Part shown: positions 50,873-60,022 of the stretch, piece after piece | Layout of the letters: every line of letters starts with the position of its first letter | Numbering within the stretch: position 1 is the stretch's first letter | NCBI RefSeq assembly: GCF_000156355.1 | Contig: NZ_GG657893.1 | Location: forward strand, 1 to 60,022 | Reading direction: 5' to 3' | From: Methylophaga thiooxydans DMS010 | Lineage (GTDB): Bacteria; Pseudomonadota; Gammaproteobacteria; Nitrosococcales; Methylophagaceae | DNA: 60,022 nt | Position numbers and translations under genes: made by a program | Notes under the pieces: model-generated | What the model was told of the DNA's origin: nothing | The model's input: the letters and a program-made list of their open reading frames with translations, nothing else | The model's database searches: none

Positions 50873-50940
50873 ACCCCGGCTCGGATTAATAACTAACTCG
50901 CGTATAATGCTCGGGTGATTTAAAGCCGTTCAGGAAAACC

Positions 50941-52611
50941 ATGTCAGATATTCAAATTGCCCAACAGGCGACCATGCAGGAAGTGTCTCAGCTCGCTGAA
51001 CAGCGTCTGGGATTAGCGCCACAACATCTTGAGCCCTACGGTCGATATAAAGCGAAAGTGTCACTTGATGTGATGACTGAGATGGCAGACCGTCCTGATG
51101 GTAAATTGATTCTGGTCACCGCGATTAGCCCCACCCCCGCCGGTGAGGGTAAAACCACCACCACGATAGGCCTTAGTGATGCGTTAAATCGTATTGGTAA
51201 ACAATCCTTAGTGTGCGTACGCGAACCATCAATGGGTCCTTGTTTCGGACTCAAGGGTGGTGCCGCAGGTGGTGGGTATGCGCAGGTTGTGCCGATGGAA
51301 GATATTAATCTTCACTTCACCGGTGACTTTCATGCGATAGCATCGGCACATAACTTGTTAGCTGCGATGATTGATAACCACATTCATCACGGCAACGAGT
51401 TACAGCTTGATGCGCGGAAAATTGCTTGGCAGCGTGTTGTTGATATGAATGATCGTGCGCTGCGAGATATTGTTGTGGGCATGGGCGGCACGGCTAATGG
51501 TTTCTTGCGCCAAGATCGTTTTGATATCGTTGTAGCTTCAGAAGTTATGGCTATTTTCTGCCTGTCCAATTCCTTGCATGAACTCAAGCAGCGTTTGGGT
51601 GATATTCTGATTGGATATTCAACGGATGGCACCCCACGATATGCCCATGAAATTAAGGCGCATGGAGCCATGGCAGCCTTATTAAAAGAGGCGCTGAAAC
51701 CCAATCTGGTACAGACCTTGGAAAATAACCCGGCTTTTGTACATGGTGGACCGTTCGCTAACATCGCACATGGATGTAACTCGGTTGTGTCGACCAAAAT
51801 GGCTTTAAAACTCAGTGACTATGTAGTGACAGAAGCAGGGTTTGGCGCTGACTTGGGGGCTGAGAAGTTTATCAATATCAAATGCCGCAAAGCAGGTATC
51901 AAGCCCGATATGGCGGTGGTCGTTGCTACTGTAAAAGCCTTGAAATACCACGGTGGTCTGGCGTTAAAAGAGTTAGCTGAAGAAAACCTTGGTGCTTTGC
52001 AAGCTGGTTTAGCCAACTTACAAAAACATTTAGATAACTTGCAACAAGAGTTTGGCCTGCGTTGCGTCGTGGCGATTAACCATTTTGTTCAAGACAGTGA
52101 TGAAGAAATTGCACTGATTGAGAATGCCGTCAAACAAATGGGTGCCGAAGCCATTCTAGCCAGACACTGGGCAGAAGGTGGAGCTGGTGCGGAAGCATTA
52201 GCGCATAAAGTGGTCGCCATGCTTGAGCAGGATAGCACCGCTTGCGACTTCCTATACCCCGATGAAATGGGCTTATGGGATAAAATAGGCGAAGTGGCAA
52301 AACGACTCTATGGTGCAGATCAGGTTGTTGCTGAAAAGAAAGTTCTGGACAAAATCGCCATGCTCAATGAACAACATGGTTCGATGCCAGTGTGTATGGC
52401 TAAGACACCGTATTCATTCAGTAGCGATGCCGCTTTGCGTGGAGCGGCTTCAAATCATACGCTGACAGTACGTGATGTCAGGCTTTCCCACGGTGCAGGT
52501 TTTGTGGTGGTGTTATGTGGCGATGTGATGACCATGCCTGGATTACCTAAGCGGCCAGCCGCAGAGCGAATTGATATTGATGACGACGGAACAATTACAG
52601 GCTTGTTCTAA
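50941..52611 (+). CDS. fhs: Formate-tetrahydrofolate ligase
   Basis: A 556-residue formyl-THF synthetase using ATP, formate and tetrahydrofolate. It has the P-loop [20 protein letters not shown] (glycine-rich), the [22 protein letters not shown] active-site block and [13 protein letters not shown]. It links formate from C1 oxidation to assimilation or purine synthesis, fitting a methylotroph, though the gene is also found elsewhere. AGGAAA precedes the ATG. It stands alone, converging with djlA. Confidence 0.97.
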   Translation: MSDIQIAQQATMQEVSQLAEQRLGLAPQHLEPYGRYKAKVSLDVMTEMADRPDGKLILVTAISPTPAGEGKTTTTIGLSDALNRIGKQSLVCVREPSMGPCFGLKGGAAGGGYAQVVPMEDINLHFTGDFHAIASAHNLLAAMIDNHIHHGNELQLDARKIAWQRVVDMNDRALRDIVVGMGGTANGFLRQDRFDIVVASEVMAIFCLSNSLHELKQRLGDILIGYSTDGTPRYAHEIKAHGAMAALLKEALKPNLVQTLENNPAFVHGGPFANIAHGCNSVVSTKMALKLSDYVVTEAGFGADLGAEKFINIKCRKAGIKPDMAVVVATVKALKYHGGLALKELAEENLGALQAGLANLQKHLDNLQQEFGLRCVVAINHFVQDSDEEIALIENAVKQMGAEAILARHWAEGGAGAEALAHKVVAMLEQDSTACDFLYPDEMGLWDKIGEVAKRLYGADQVVAEKKVLDKIAMLNEQHGSMPVCMAKTPYSFSSDAALRGAASNHTLTVRDVRLSHGAGFVVVLCGDVMTMPGLPKRPAAERIDIDDDGTITGLF

Positions 52612-52613
52612 GG

Positions 52614-53432
52614 CTATTTGATGCCGCGTTGTCGCTTGATGAGATCATAGGCCACCTGAATTTCCTTGGCTTGTTCGGTGGCAACCGCAATCATATCTTC
52701 GGGGACACCTTGTCCGGTTAACTTGTCGGGATGATACTGACTCATCAGTTTCCGATAAGCGCGTTTGATTTCCTGATTGCTATTATCAGCTGTGACGCCA
52801 AGCGCCTTGTAGGCATCAGCGATATCTGTGGCAGATGAACGTTGCTGCGAACTGCCTTGCTGCCCAGAAAAGTGTGCTTGGCCCAACACCATATCCAGAA
52901 TACGGTTGAACTCGGCGGTTGAATAACCAAGTTGATTAGCAACCTGCTGGAGAATCGCTTTTTCTGCAGGGTCCAGCTGGCCATCCGCTAACGCCATCAC
53001 CGTTAAGTAAACCAGCAATACTTGTCGCAAGTTGACGCTGTTGCCACAGTGCTGCATAAATTGCTGGATCGTCGGGTTTATATCAAATGCTGGATCGCTA
53101 CCGCGTTTGAATTGACGAATCGCTTCCTGACGGTGTTCTGCCGACATGCCCATTTTCTGGATAAAGGCTTCAACATGATCAATCTCATGCTGTGAGATCC
53201 GACCATCTGCTTTTGCCAGCTTGCCCATAAGCACAAACACGGTTTCTAGAAAAATGGCTTGGCGCTGTTTGGCTTTAAAAGGGTTGGTGGTAAAACTGAA
53301 ATTTGGCCGCCGGCCAGTAATAGTGGTGTAAATGATGCCGATAATGGCGGCAAATATGCCCAAAATAATAATGCCGATACTCATAGTGCTCAGCACAATA
53401 ATGCCAAGGATGATTGCTATAAACCTAAACAT
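52614..53432 (-). CDS. djlA: DnaJ-like co-chaperone DjlA
   Basis: A 272-residue DjlA-like protein: an N-terminal hydrophobic anchor (FIAIILGIIVLSTMSIGII), a TerB-like helical domain (about 65-185, GKLAKADGRISQHEIDHVEAFI) and a C-terminal J domain with the HPD motif in LMSQYHPDKL. It stimulates DnaK at the inner membrane. It is the last gene of the minus-strand ubi operon, 4 bp after ubiB, and meets fhs tail to tail with 2 bp between. Confidence 0.92.
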   Translation of the reverse strand: MFRFIAIILGIIVLSTMSIGIIILGIFAAIIGIIYTTITGRRPNFSFTTNPFKAKQRQAIFLETVFVLMGKLAKADGRISQHEIDHVEAFIQKMGMSAEHRQEAIRQFKRGSDPAFDINPTIQQFMQHCGNSVNLRQVLLVYLTVMALADGQLDPAEKAILQQVANQLGYSTAEFNRILDMVLGQAHFSGQQGSSQQRSSATDIADAYKALGVTADNSNQEIKRAYRKLMSQYHPDKLTGQGVPEDMIAVATEQAKEIQVAYDLIKRQRGIK

Positions 53433-53436
53433 AAAA

Positions 53437-55101
53437 TTAGCTTCGATTAGTCAGACTGAAATAAAGAAGGACACCGCCCCAAATGCCAAAGATCCAGCTC
53501 AGCAGGGGTAAGCTGCCCAGCATGGTTGGCGCATAACCATCGAGGCCTTTAATTACCGCCGCGCCAATCAAAAAGGCTGCACCGCTGGTTGCCGCGGCAG
53601 TGCGATAACTGGCTTGTCGGATTTCTTTTTGCAATTGATGAAGATCTTTTGATGACAAGTTCATATGTAACTTGCCTTGCTGAGCTTGTTGACTCAGATC
53701 GTGCAACATACGTGGCATTTGCGGCAATGTTTCGGCCCAGTGAGGGGCTTCCTGCTGCAATGTCTTCATGGCCGCTTTCCAGCCCAACTTTTCTTTCATC
53801 CAGTTTTCTAGGATCGGTTTAGCGCTTTGCCACAAATCCAGTTCCGGGTATAAATCACGCCCGAGGCCTTCGATATTAAGCAATGTCTTCTGTAATAAGA
53901 CCAGCTGCGGTTGAACTTCCATATTAAAGCGCCTAGCCGTTTGAAACAGACGCAGTAATAACTGACCAAACGAGATATCTTTCAGTGGTCTCGCAAAAAT
54001 AGGTTCACATACACTGCGAATTGCTGCTTCAAATTCGTCCAGTCGGGTGTTGGCTGGTACCCAGCCAGATTGAATATGTAGCTCAGCAACACGACGGTAA
54101 TCATGGTTGAAGAAAGCAAGAAAGTTCTCTGCCAGATAACGTTGGTCATCGGGAGATAATGTGCCCATAATGCCAAAATCCACCGCAATATAACGTGGAT
54201 TGTCGGGATCCTCGATATCCACCATAATATTGCCAGGGTGCATATCTGCATGGAAAAAACTGTGCTTGAACACTTGCGTGAAAAAGATTTCGACCCCGAT
54301 TTCTGCCAGTCTTGCCAGGTTCACCTGTTTCGCTTTGAGGCCTGCAATATCGCTGATAGGTGCGCCATAAATACGCTCTTGAACCAGTAAACTGGGTTTT
54401 GTCAGGTTCCAGTAGACCTTGGGAACATATAGCAGTGTGGTGCCTTCAAAGTTGCGTTGTAACTGCGATGCTGACGAGGCCTCACGCAACATATCGAGTT
54501 CATCAAACAGGTTTTTTTCTAGTTCGGCAACAATCTCACGGGGACGCAGACGTTTGCCTTCTGACCAATAACGTTCAGCAAAGCTTGCTAAGGTATAAAG
54601 CAGGTCAATATCACGTTTGATAAGTGGTTCAATACCGGGGCGAACCAATTTGATGACGACCTCATCACCATCTATTAATGTTGCGGCGTGTACTTGCGCA
54701 ATCGAGGCCGATGCTAAGGGTTGATGCTCAATCTGCGCAAAGATAGTATCCAGCGGTTCATCATAAGCCTGCTCAATGAGTGCTCGTGCCTGTTCAGCAG
54801 GGAAGGGGGCAACCTTGTCTTGAAGCTTTGCAAGTGAGTCCGCGATATCGCCAGGCAGCAAATCGCGACGGGTAGATAACACCTGCCCAAATTTTACAAA
54901 GATAGGACCTAAATCCTGCAATGCTAATCGCAGTCTTTCACCTCGGGGCAGATCGGTCTGTTTACGCCAGCGATTAGGAGACAGAAAACTGAGATAACGA
55001 AGTGGTCGGAGCAAATGAATGGCTTTTATCACCTCATCGAGACGGTGTTTGGCCAGTACATGATTGATTTGTATCAGTCGAAGGATCTGACTGGCCTTCA
55101 T
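53437..55101 (-). CDS. ubiB: Ubiquinone biosynthesis kinase-like protein UbiB
   Basis: A 554-residue ABC1/ADCK/UbiB atypical kinase-like ATPase. It has the KxGQ motif ([17 protein letters not shown]), the phosphate-binding [15 protein letters not shown], the [11 protein letters not shown] catalytic-loop equivalent and [13 protein letters not shown]. Two C-terminal membrane segments ([28 protein letters not shown]) anchor it. It supports assembly of the ubiquinone complex. AAGGAG precedes the start. 34 bp follow ubiJ. Confidence 0.97.
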   Translation of the reverse strand: MKASQILRLIQINHVLAKHRLDEVIKAIHLLRPLRYLSFLSPNRWRKQTDLPRGERLRLALQDLGPIFVKFGQVLSTRRDLLPGDIADSLAKLQDKVAPFPAEQARALIEQAYDEPLDTIFAQIEHQPLASASIAQVHAATLIDGDEVVIKLVRPGIEPLIKRDIDLLYTLASFAERYWSEGKRLRPREIVAELEKNLFDELDMLREASSASQLQRNFEGTTLLYVPKVYWNLTKPSLLVQERIYGAPISDIAGLKAKQVNLARLAEIGVEIFFTQVFKHSFFHADMHPGNIMVDIEDPDNPRYIAVDFGIMGTLSPDDQRYLAENFLAFFNHDYRRVAELHIQSGWVPANTRLDEFEAAIRSVCEPIFARPLKDISFGQLLLRLFQTARRFNMEVQPQLVLLQKTLLNIEGLGRDLYPELDLWQSAKPILENWMKEKLGWKAAMKTLQQEAPHWAETLPQMPRMLHDLSQQAQQGKLHMNLSSKDLHQLQKEIRQASYRTAAATSGAAFLIGAAVIKGLDGYAPTMLGSLPLLSWIFGIWGGVLLYFSLTNRS

Positions 55102-55135
55102 TGAGGGCTCCTTGCGGTGAGGTTAAAGCGATTGT

Positions 55136-55726
55136 TCATGATGGCGTTTCCAGCCGTTTGATGCGAGCCTCTAACCGGTCACAATCTGCTCTCAGACGGT
55201 CAACCGCCTGCATGTAATCGTCAATCTGAATTTTATCGGGTAAGAGTTGAGCTTCTTCTCGTAAATATTCCGATGTGGTCATCTGTAGCGATCGGTTGGT
55301 GTCGCGTAACCAGGAAAAACCTTGCTTGATGCCATAAGCCAGTGGTTGTGCAATGACATCACCGGTCACTCGCGACAGTTGCTGTTCCCAATCAAAATCA
55401 AAGCCGTCCAATACATCTTGTAACTGCTTGGCAAATTGCACATCACCATGGATACGGATGTCAGAAGAAAAAAGATTGTCAGGATGTTCACCGAGTTTGA
55501 GCAATGCAAAGGCGTTGCCACTAATCAATAAGTCGGCGGTTTCTTCATCGTTGTGACTGAGTTGAAGTGTACTTGCATGGAAGGTGATATGAACAAACTG
55601 CTTCAGATCGTCGATGTTGACGACAATACTGCGTTGTTCAAATGCGCTAAGTCGAGCACAGGTGTCGGGAGCCTGTTTCAATGCCGCATTAATGACCGTT
55701 TCGAGAGGTTTTAACAGAGTAGCCAT
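55136..55726 (-). CDS. ubiJ: Ubiquinone biosynthesis accessory factor UbiJ (SCP2)
   Basis: A 196-residue UbiJ: N-terminal SCP2-like lipid-binding domain (LKQFVHITFHASTLQLSHND, LLISGNAFALLKLGEHPD) and a C-terminal coiled coil (QAVDRLRADCDRLEARIKRLE). It scaffolds the soluble Ubi complex with UbiK-like partners. Its place between ubiE and ubiB is the classical ubiE-ubiJ-ubiB order. Confidence 0.94.
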   Translation of the reverse strand: MATLLKPLETVINAALKQAPDTCARLSAFEQRSIVVNIDDLKQFVHITFHASTLQLSHNDEETADLLISGNAFALLKLGEHPDNLFSSDIRIHGDVQFAKQLQDVLDGFDFDWEQQLSRVTGDVIAQPLAYGIKQGFSWLRDTNRSLQMTTSEYLREEAQLLPDKIQIDDYMQAVDRLRADCDRLEARIKRLETPS

Positions 55727-55732
55727 GAGCGA

Positions 55733-56479
55733 TTAGAACTTATAACCACGGTGCAGAGCGACAATGCCAGCTGACATATTGTGGTAGTCACAGCGTTCGA
55801 AGCCGACATCGATCATCATTTGCTTCAATGTTTCCTGATCGGGGTGCATACGAATTGATTCTGCCAGATAGCGATAACTCTCAGCATCACCGGTAAATAG
55901 CTTACCTAGCTGCGGTAGTACCTTGAAAGAATAAGTGTCGTAAATACCACCAAGCCAGTCTGCTGGTTTGGAGAACTCCAAAACCATCAGTTGACCACCC
56001 GGTTTTAAAACGCGAAACATCGAAGCCAAGGCTTTATCCTTGTCGGTGACGTTGCGCAAGCCAAACGCAATGGTGATGCAATCGAAGCTGTTATCAGGAA
56101 AAGGTAACGCTTCAGCATTGGCTTGCACATAGTCGATATTCGCGACAATACCGTCATCGGTCAGACGATCACGACCGACGTTAAGCATAGAGCCATTAAT
56201 ATCTGCCAAAACAACGTGACCCGTTTCTCCGACCATTTTGGCAAACTTGCGAGTTAAGTCACCAGTACCTCCGGCAATATCAAGTACCTTGGCACCACGC
56301 CTAACACCACTGTTAGAGACAGTAAATAGTTTCCAGAAGCGATGAATACCCAGCGACATTAAGTCATTCATTAAGTCATATTTGCCCGCTACGGAGTGAA
56401 ATACATCGGCGACGTGTCGGGCTTTTTCCGCTGTCGGGACTTCTTTGTAACCAAAGTGCGTGGTGTCTTTTTGTTTCAT
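55733..56479 (-). CDS. ubiE: Ubiquinone/menaquinone C-methyltransferase
   Basis: A 248-residue SAM-dependent UbiE. The SAM site is [16 protein letters not shown], preceded by the family block [25 protein letters not shown] and followed by [24 protein letters not shown]. It methylates ring carbon 2 of the benzoquinone. It is 6 bp upstream of ubiJ in the operon. Confidence 0.97.
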   Translation of the reverse strand: MKQKDTTHFGYKEVPTAEKARHVADVFHSVAGKYDLMNDLMSLGIHRFWKLFTVSNSGVRRGAKVLDIAGGTGDLTRKFAKMVGETGHVVLADINGSMLNVGRDRLTDDGIVANIDYVQANAEALPFPDNSFDCITIAFGLRNVTDKDKALASMFRVLKPGGQLMVLEFSKPADWLGGIYDTYSFKVLPQLGKLFTGDAESYRYLAESIRMHPDQETLKQMMIDVGFERCDYHNMSAGIVALHRGYKF

Positions 56480-56486
56480 GCTCAGC

Positions 56487-56849
56487 CTATTGAGTTTGTC
56501 GCTGATAACCAGCTTGATGCAGGCGGTTTAAGTAATCCTGCCACAAGTCATCCTGGTTGGTGGCGAGATCGTAAAGGTAATCCCAAGAATACAAACCACT
56601 ATCATGCCCATCATCATAATAAATCTTGATGGCATAATGGCCTACCGGTTCAATTTGACTGATACCGACATTTTCTTTCTGTGTCTGTAAAACTTCCTGT
56701 CCGGGGCCATGTCCACGTACTTCTGCTGAGGGCGAATATACCCTAAGGTATTCAGCACTCAGCTTATATTGCTTCTCACCATAGGCTAGCCCTAAACTTT
56801 TTGACTGTTTGTGCAGTGTTATTTCAGTCGGAATGTGTTGTTCAGCCAT
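56487..56849 (-). CDS. DUF971 family protein
   Basis: A 120-residue DUF971 (gamma-butyrobetaine hydroxylase-like N-terminal) protein: [30 protein letters not shown] and [24 protein letters not shown]. This domain binds metal or iron-sulphur-linked partners and is often found between hslU and ubiE in gammaproteobacteria, as here. Function is not settled. Confidence 0.9.
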   Translation of the reverse strand: MAEQHIPTEITLHKQSKSLGLAYGEKQYKLSAEYLRVYSPSAEVRGHGPGQEVLQTQKENVGISQIEPVGHYAIKIYYDDGHDSGLYSWDYLYDLATNQDDLWQDYLNRLHQAGYQRQTQ

Positions 56850-56863
56850 AAATTGCTACCTAT

Positions 56864-58183
56864 TTACAGAATGTAACGTGACAGATCTTCGTCTTGTGAT
56901 AGTTCAGCAAGTTGTTGATCAACGTAGCTTCTATCGACAGTCACCTTGAAGTTGAGTTCGCTACCGGCATTGTAAGAAATATCTTCTAACAAGCGTTCCA
57001 GCATTGTATGCAAACGTCGAGCGCCGATATTTTCGGTTTTTTCATTCACTTCCCAGGCGAGTTCGGCAATGCGTTGAATACCTTCTTCAGTGAATTCCAG
57101 CTCAACGCCTTCTGTCGCGAGTAGGGCAACATATTGCTCGGTGAGCGATGCATCGGGTTCAGTCAGGATGCGCACAAAATCTTGTGATGTCAGGGCTTCA
57201 AGCTCGACCCGAATGGGCAAACGGCCTTGTAGTTCAGGAATCAAATCAGACGGTTTGCTTAAGTGGAACGCACCTGATGCGATAAACAGAATATGGTCGG
57301 TTTTGATCATGCCGTACTTGGTGGAGACAGTACTGCCTTCGACCAATGGCAGTAAGTCACGTTGCACCCCAGCCCGTGATACATCAGCACTACCACTGCC
57401 TTCGCCGCGGCCGGTGATCTTATCAATTTCATCGAGAAAAACGATGCCGTTTTGTTCAACGCTATCGAGTACTTCCGCTTTTAACTCTTCTTCATTGATA
57501 AGTTTTAGCGCTTCTTCTTCAGCCAGCTGTCGCAGAGCGTTGCTGACGGTCAGCTTTCGCGTGGTTTTACGTTGTGAGCCCATACTTTGAAACATATCTT
57601 GAAGCTGATTTGTCATTTCCTCCATACCCGGCGGTGACATGATTTCAACACCAACCTGTGGCGCATTTAATTCCAGTTCCACTTCTCGATCATCGAGCTT
57701 GCCTTCACGCAACATCTTGCGGAAACGTTGGCGGGTAGTGGAGTCATCTTCAGTTTCGACATCGCGTGCAGGGCGCAATAAGGCATCTAATATTCTATCT
57801 TCGGCCGCATCTTCGGCTTTAGATTTAACGGCTTGTATGGCTTTTTCACGTAATAGTTTCATCGCCGTTTCAGCCAGATCTCGAATGATCGATTCAACAT
57901 CGCGACCGACATAGCCCACTTCTGTGAATTTGGTGGCTTCAACTTTGATGAAAGGGGCATTTGCCAAAGCGGCCAATCTGCGCGCAATTTCTGTTTTACC
58001 TACACCAGTTGGGCCGATCATCAGAATGTTTTTCGGCGTGACTTCTTGCTGTAAGCTCGACTCAAGTTGTTTCCGACGCCAGCGATTTCTAAGTGCAATA
58101 GCAACCGCTTTTTTGGCTGCTTGCTGGCCGATGATGCGTTTATCCAGTTCAAGAACGATTTGTTTAGGAGTCAGTGATTGCAT
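56864..58183 (-). CDS. hslU: HslU ATPase subunit of the HslVU protease
   Basis: A 439-residue AAA+ unfoldase. It has Walker [18 protein letters not shown], Walker [12 protein letters not shown], a pore-loop GYVGRD and sensor-2 [10 protein letters not shown], and ends with the LSRYIL tail that inserts into HslV. It lies 5 bp after hslV, the universal hslV-hslU order. The insertion (I) domain occupies about residues 110-240. Confidence 0.97.
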   Translation of the reverse strand: MQSLTPKQIVLELDKRIIGQQAAKKAVAIALRNRWRRKQLESSLQQEVTPKNILMIGPTGVGKTEIARRLAALANAPFIKVEATKFTEVGYVGRDVESIIRDLAETAMKLLREKAIQAVKSKAEDAAEDRILDALLRPARDVETEDDSTTRQRFRKMLREGKLDDREVELELNAPQVGVEIMSPPGMEEMTNQLQDMFQSMGSQRKTTRKLTVSNALRQLAEEEALKLINEEELKAEVLDSVEQNGIVFLDEIDKITGRGEGSGSADVSRAGVQRDLLPLVEGSTVSTKYGMIKTDHILFIASGAFHLSKPSDLIPELQGRLPIRVELEALTSQDFVRILTEPDASLTEQYVALLATEGVELEFTEEGIQRIAELAWEVNEKTENIGARRLHTMLERLLEDISYNAGSELNFKVTVDRSYVDQQLAELSQDEDLSRYIL

Positions 58184-58188
58184 AAGCG

Positions 58189-58734
58189 TTATGAGTTCGT
58201 ATCCAAAGTTTCGATTGTAAGGTTGTGATTGGTATAGATGCAGATGTCGGCGGCAATATTCAAGCCTTTTTCGACAATCTCTCGTGCAGATAGCTCAGTG
58301 TTTTGCAGTAAGGCCGTTGCCGCAGCCTGTGCAAACGGGCCGCCAGAACCAATCGAGATCAAGCCTTGTTCAGGTTCAATCACGTCACCATTACCTGAAA
58401 TTATGAGTGATGCTTCTTCGTCGGCAACAGCTAATAAAGCTTCCAGCCTGCGCATCATTCGGTCTGTACGCCAATCTTTTGCAAGTTCCAAAGCGCTACG
58501 GGTTAGATTACCTTGATGCTTTTCCAGTTTGCCTTCAAATCGTTCAAATAAGGTAAAGGCATCGGCAGTGCCGCCAGCAAATCCGGCAATCACTTTGCCA
58601 TGATATAAGCGGCGGACCTTACGAGCATTACCTTTCATGATGGTGTTGCCTAGGCTGACCTGACCATCGCCGCCAATCACGACTTGGCCGTTACGTCGAT
58701 ACGAAAGTATCGTCGTACCACGGTACTGTTCCAT
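58189..58734 (-). CDS. hslV: HslV peptidase subunit
   Basis: A 181-residue N-terminal-nucleophile peptidase. Processing after residue 6 would expose the catalytic threonine in the TTILSYRR start. [26 protein letters not shown] and the glycine-rich [18 protein letters not shown] are typical. It forms double hexamers capped by HslU. It is the first gene of the minus-strand operon. AGGAG precedes the start; no clear sigma32 promoter was seen, though TATACT lies upstream. Confidence 0.97.
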   Translation of the reverse strand: MEQYRGTTILSYRRNGQVVIGGDGQVSLGNTIMKGNARKVRRLYHGKVIAGFAGGTADAFTLFERFEGKLEKHQGNLTRSALELAKDWRTDRMMRRLEALLAVADEEASLIISGNGDVIEPEQGLISIGSGGPFAQAAATALLQNTELSAREIVEKGLNIAADICIYTNHNLTIETLDTNS

Positions 58735-58874
58735 AAATAACTCCTGTGAAATTTAAACTGAATAGTTAGCCAACTAGTATACTATGCTCTGTTTAGCGCT
58801 GCAGTCACGTGCGCGGAAACGTGCATCAGCTAGTCGAAACTTTGTGATTGTTTGTGATTACCTGATTTTAAGTG

Positions 58875-58903
58875 TTGACATTAGTCGGGCTTTTACGGAA
58901 AAT
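58875..58903 (+). promoter_or_regulatory. tRNA-tuf operon promoter
   Basis: TTGACA (58875-58880), a 17-bp spacer and GAAAAT (58898-58903) give a strong sigma70 promoter ending 14 bp before tRNA-Tyr. The GC-rich GCCACG right after it is a discriminator of the kind found in stringently controlled stable-RNA promoters. Confidence 0.75.
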
Positions 58904-58917
58904 GCCACGTCTTTAGT

Positions 58918-59002
58918 GGAGGGGTTCCCGAGTGGCCAAAGGGATCAGACTGTAAATCTGACGGCTCCGCCTTCGGAGGTTCGAATCCTCCCCCCTCCAC
59001 CA
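58918..59002 (+). tRNA. tRNA-Tyr (GTA)
   Basis: An 85-nt class II tRNA with a long variable arm. The acceptor stem GGAGGGG pairs with the CCCCTCC before ACCA, the anticodon loop is CTGTAAA (GTA), the TTCGAAT T-loop is present and CCA is encoded. First of three tRNAs before tuf. Confidence 0.97.
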
Positions 59003-59029
59003 TTTAATATATTGAGAGTTTGCTGTTTT

Positions 59030-59103
59030 GCGGGTGTAGTTCAATGGTAGAACTCCAGCCTTCCAAGCTGATCACGTGGGTTCGATTCCCATCACCCGCT
59101 CCA
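59030..59103 (+). tRNA. tRNA-Gly (TCC)
   Basis: A 74-nt tRNA: acceptor GCGGGTG with CACCCGC, anticodon loop CTTCCAA (TCC), T-loop TTCGATT, encoded CCA. Second tRNA of the operon. Confidence 0.97.
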
Positions 59104-59120
59104 ATTTGTTTGGGAAATAG

Positions 59121-59196
59121 GCCCGCATAGCTCAGTCGGTAGAGCGCATCCATGGTAAGGATGAGGTCATCAGTTCGATTCTGATTGCGGGCTCCA
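59121..59196 (+). tRNA. tRNA-Thr (GGT)
   Basis: A 76-nt tRNA: acceptor GCCCGCA with TGCGGGC, anticodon GGT in ATGGTAA, T-loop TTCGATT, encoded CCA. The Tyr-Gly-Thr-tuf order is the same as the tyrU-glyT-thrT-tufB operon of enterobacteria. Confidence 0.97.
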
Positions 59197-59270
59197 TAAT
59201 TTGTCTTAGGCAGGATTTTCCTGTCTGTTTTGATTTTTGGCTTATAAAAAATTTGGCGGGGAGACTGGTC

Positions 59271-60022
59271 ATGTCTAAAGCAAAATTTGAACGTACAAAA
59301 CCCCACGTCAACGTGGGCACCATTGGTCACGTTGACCATGGTAAAACCACGCTGACTGCGGCGATCACCAAAGTGCTTTCAGAAGCATCAGGTGGGGAAT
59401 TCAAAGATTACGCGGATATTGATAACGCACCTGAAGAAAGAGAGCGTGGTATCACTATTGCGACAGCGCACGTTGAGTACGAAACAGAAAATCGTCACTA
59501 CGCTCACGTAGACTGCCCAGGTCACGCCGACTATGTTAAAAACATGATCACCGGTGCGGCACAAATGGACGGTGCTATCTTGGTAGTAAACGCAGCTGAC
59601 GGCCCGATGCCACAAACACGTGAGCACATCTTGTTGTCACGTCAGGTTGGTGTACCGTACATCATCGTTTACCTGAACAAAGCTGACATGGTTGATGATG
59701 AAGAACTTATCGAACTGGTAGAAATGGAAGTCCGTGAATTATTGGACAGCTATGACTTCCCAGGCGATGACACACCAATCATCGTTGGTAGCGCGTTGAA
59801 AGCACTGGAAGGTGATGAAAGCGACATTGGTATGCCATCAATTTTCAAATTGGCAGAAGCAATGGACAGCTACTTCCCACAACCAGAACGTGCAATTGAT
59901 GGTGCATTCCTGATGCCTATCGAAGACGTGTTCTCAATCTCTGGTCGTGGTACTGTTGTGACCGGTCGTGTAGAGCGCGGCATCATCACAGTAGGTGACG
60001 ACTTAGAAATCGTTGGTATCAA
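59271..60022 (+). CDS. tuf: Elongation factor Tu (partial, cut by window end)
   Basis: The first 250 codons of EF-Tu, open to the window edge, so only about two thirds of the protein is visible. The G1 motif GHVDHGKT, G2 region [12 protein letters not shown]3 DCPGHADY and G4 NKADM are intact, and domain 2 begins with [13 protein letters not shown]. It delivers aminoacyl-tRNA to the ribosome. GGGGAG precedes the ATG, 74 bp after tRNA-Thr, so it is co-transcribed with the tRNAs. Confidence 0.97.
   Translation, partial: MSKAKFERTKPHVNVGTIGHVDHGKTTLTAAITKVLSEASGGEFKDYADIDNAPEERERGITIATAHVEYETENRHYAHVDCPGHADYVKNMITGAAQMDGAILVVNAADGPMPQTREHILLSRQVGVPYIIVYLNKADMVDDEELIELVEMEVRELLDSYDFPGDDTPIIVGSALKALEGDESDIGMPSIFKLAEAMDSYFPQPERAIDGAFLMPIEDVFSISGRGTVVTGRVERGIITVGDDLEIVGI

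Noticed and set aside
57090..57590. 166-residue plus-strand frame opposite hslU
   Set aside because: It is Ser-rich shadow composition antisense to a clear AAA+ ATPase gene.
58735..58790. Heat-shock (sigma32) promoter for hslVU
   Set aside because: No CTTGAA-type -35 with CCCCAT-type -10 could be found upstream of hslV; only a TATACT hexamer is present.
58784..59050. Plus-strand frame across the tRNA-Tyr region
   Set aside because: It contains the tRNA promoter and the tRNA itself; the reading frame is incidental.
59004..59339. Minus-strand frames antisense to tRNA-Gly, tRNA-Thr and tuf
   Set aside because: They oppose stable RNA genes and the highly conserved tuf start, and have no start signals.

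Overview
The window is a chromosomal segment from a gammaproteobacterium. The host genes (fliK, pyrF, tgt-yajC-secD-secF, mpl-ubiX, fhs, hslVU, ubiE-ubiJ-ubiB, and a tRNA Tyr-Gly-Thr-tuf operon) have gammaproteobacterial gene orders. A formate-tetrahydrofolate ligase and a pair of PQQ-catabolism-associated genes (a periplasmic binding protein and a YVTN beta-propeller) suggest a methylotroph-like organism, perhaps close to Methylophaga. That placement is inference from gene content only.

From position 1 to about 37835 lies an apparently complete Mu-like transposable prophage. Its order is the Mu order: a leftward cleavable (S24-type) repressor; a divergent early promoter with operator-like repeats; a Ner-like regulator; transposase A and target-selection ATPase B; a dense early cassette of small genes that includes a phage CsrA; GemA and Mor; a RecA/RepA-like ATPase; a lysis region (GH108 muramidase, 3TM holin); packaging and head genes (gp25/26/27/28/29/30/G-like); a two-gene membrane cassette that looks like a moron; protease/scaffold, decoration and major head proteins; and the contractile tail and baseplate genes (sheath, tube, frameshifted chaperone, tape measure, N, P, 45-48). 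After these come a tail fibre, its chaperone, a phospholipase-A2-like protein, a Com-like zinc protein overlapping a Dam-type methylase, and two cargo genes of unknown function. Two 20-bp repeats spaced 22 bp apart at the right end, and two inverted relatives at 111-166, look like transposase binding sites (R1/R2 and L sites). The exact left terminus is not resolved and may lie just outside the window.

The prophage interrupts fliK (flagellar hook-length control). Only the C-terminal part of fliK follows the right end, so the host allele should be null. Downstream are a chemotaxis transducer with almost no periplasmic domain, a retropepsin-like protease, pyrF (minus strand), tgt-yajC-secD-secF, the PQQ-associated pair, a membrane protein-mpl-ubiX cluster, fhs, then a minus-strand operon hslV-hslU-DUF971-ubiE-ubiJ-ubiB-djlA. 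The window ends in the tRNA-tuf operon, with tuf cut by the window edge.

The observations most worth checking are: a probable -2 programmed frameshift in the tail chaperone; a major capsid gene starting with a convincing Sec signal peptide; a phage-encoded CsrA; a nuclease-toxin-like (PBECR2) tail on the minor head protein; a PLA2-like protein beside the fibre genes; a Com/Dam pair preceded by a highly structured non-coding segment; a cluster of inverted repeats inside the repressor linker; and a two-gene membrane cassette in the head operon.
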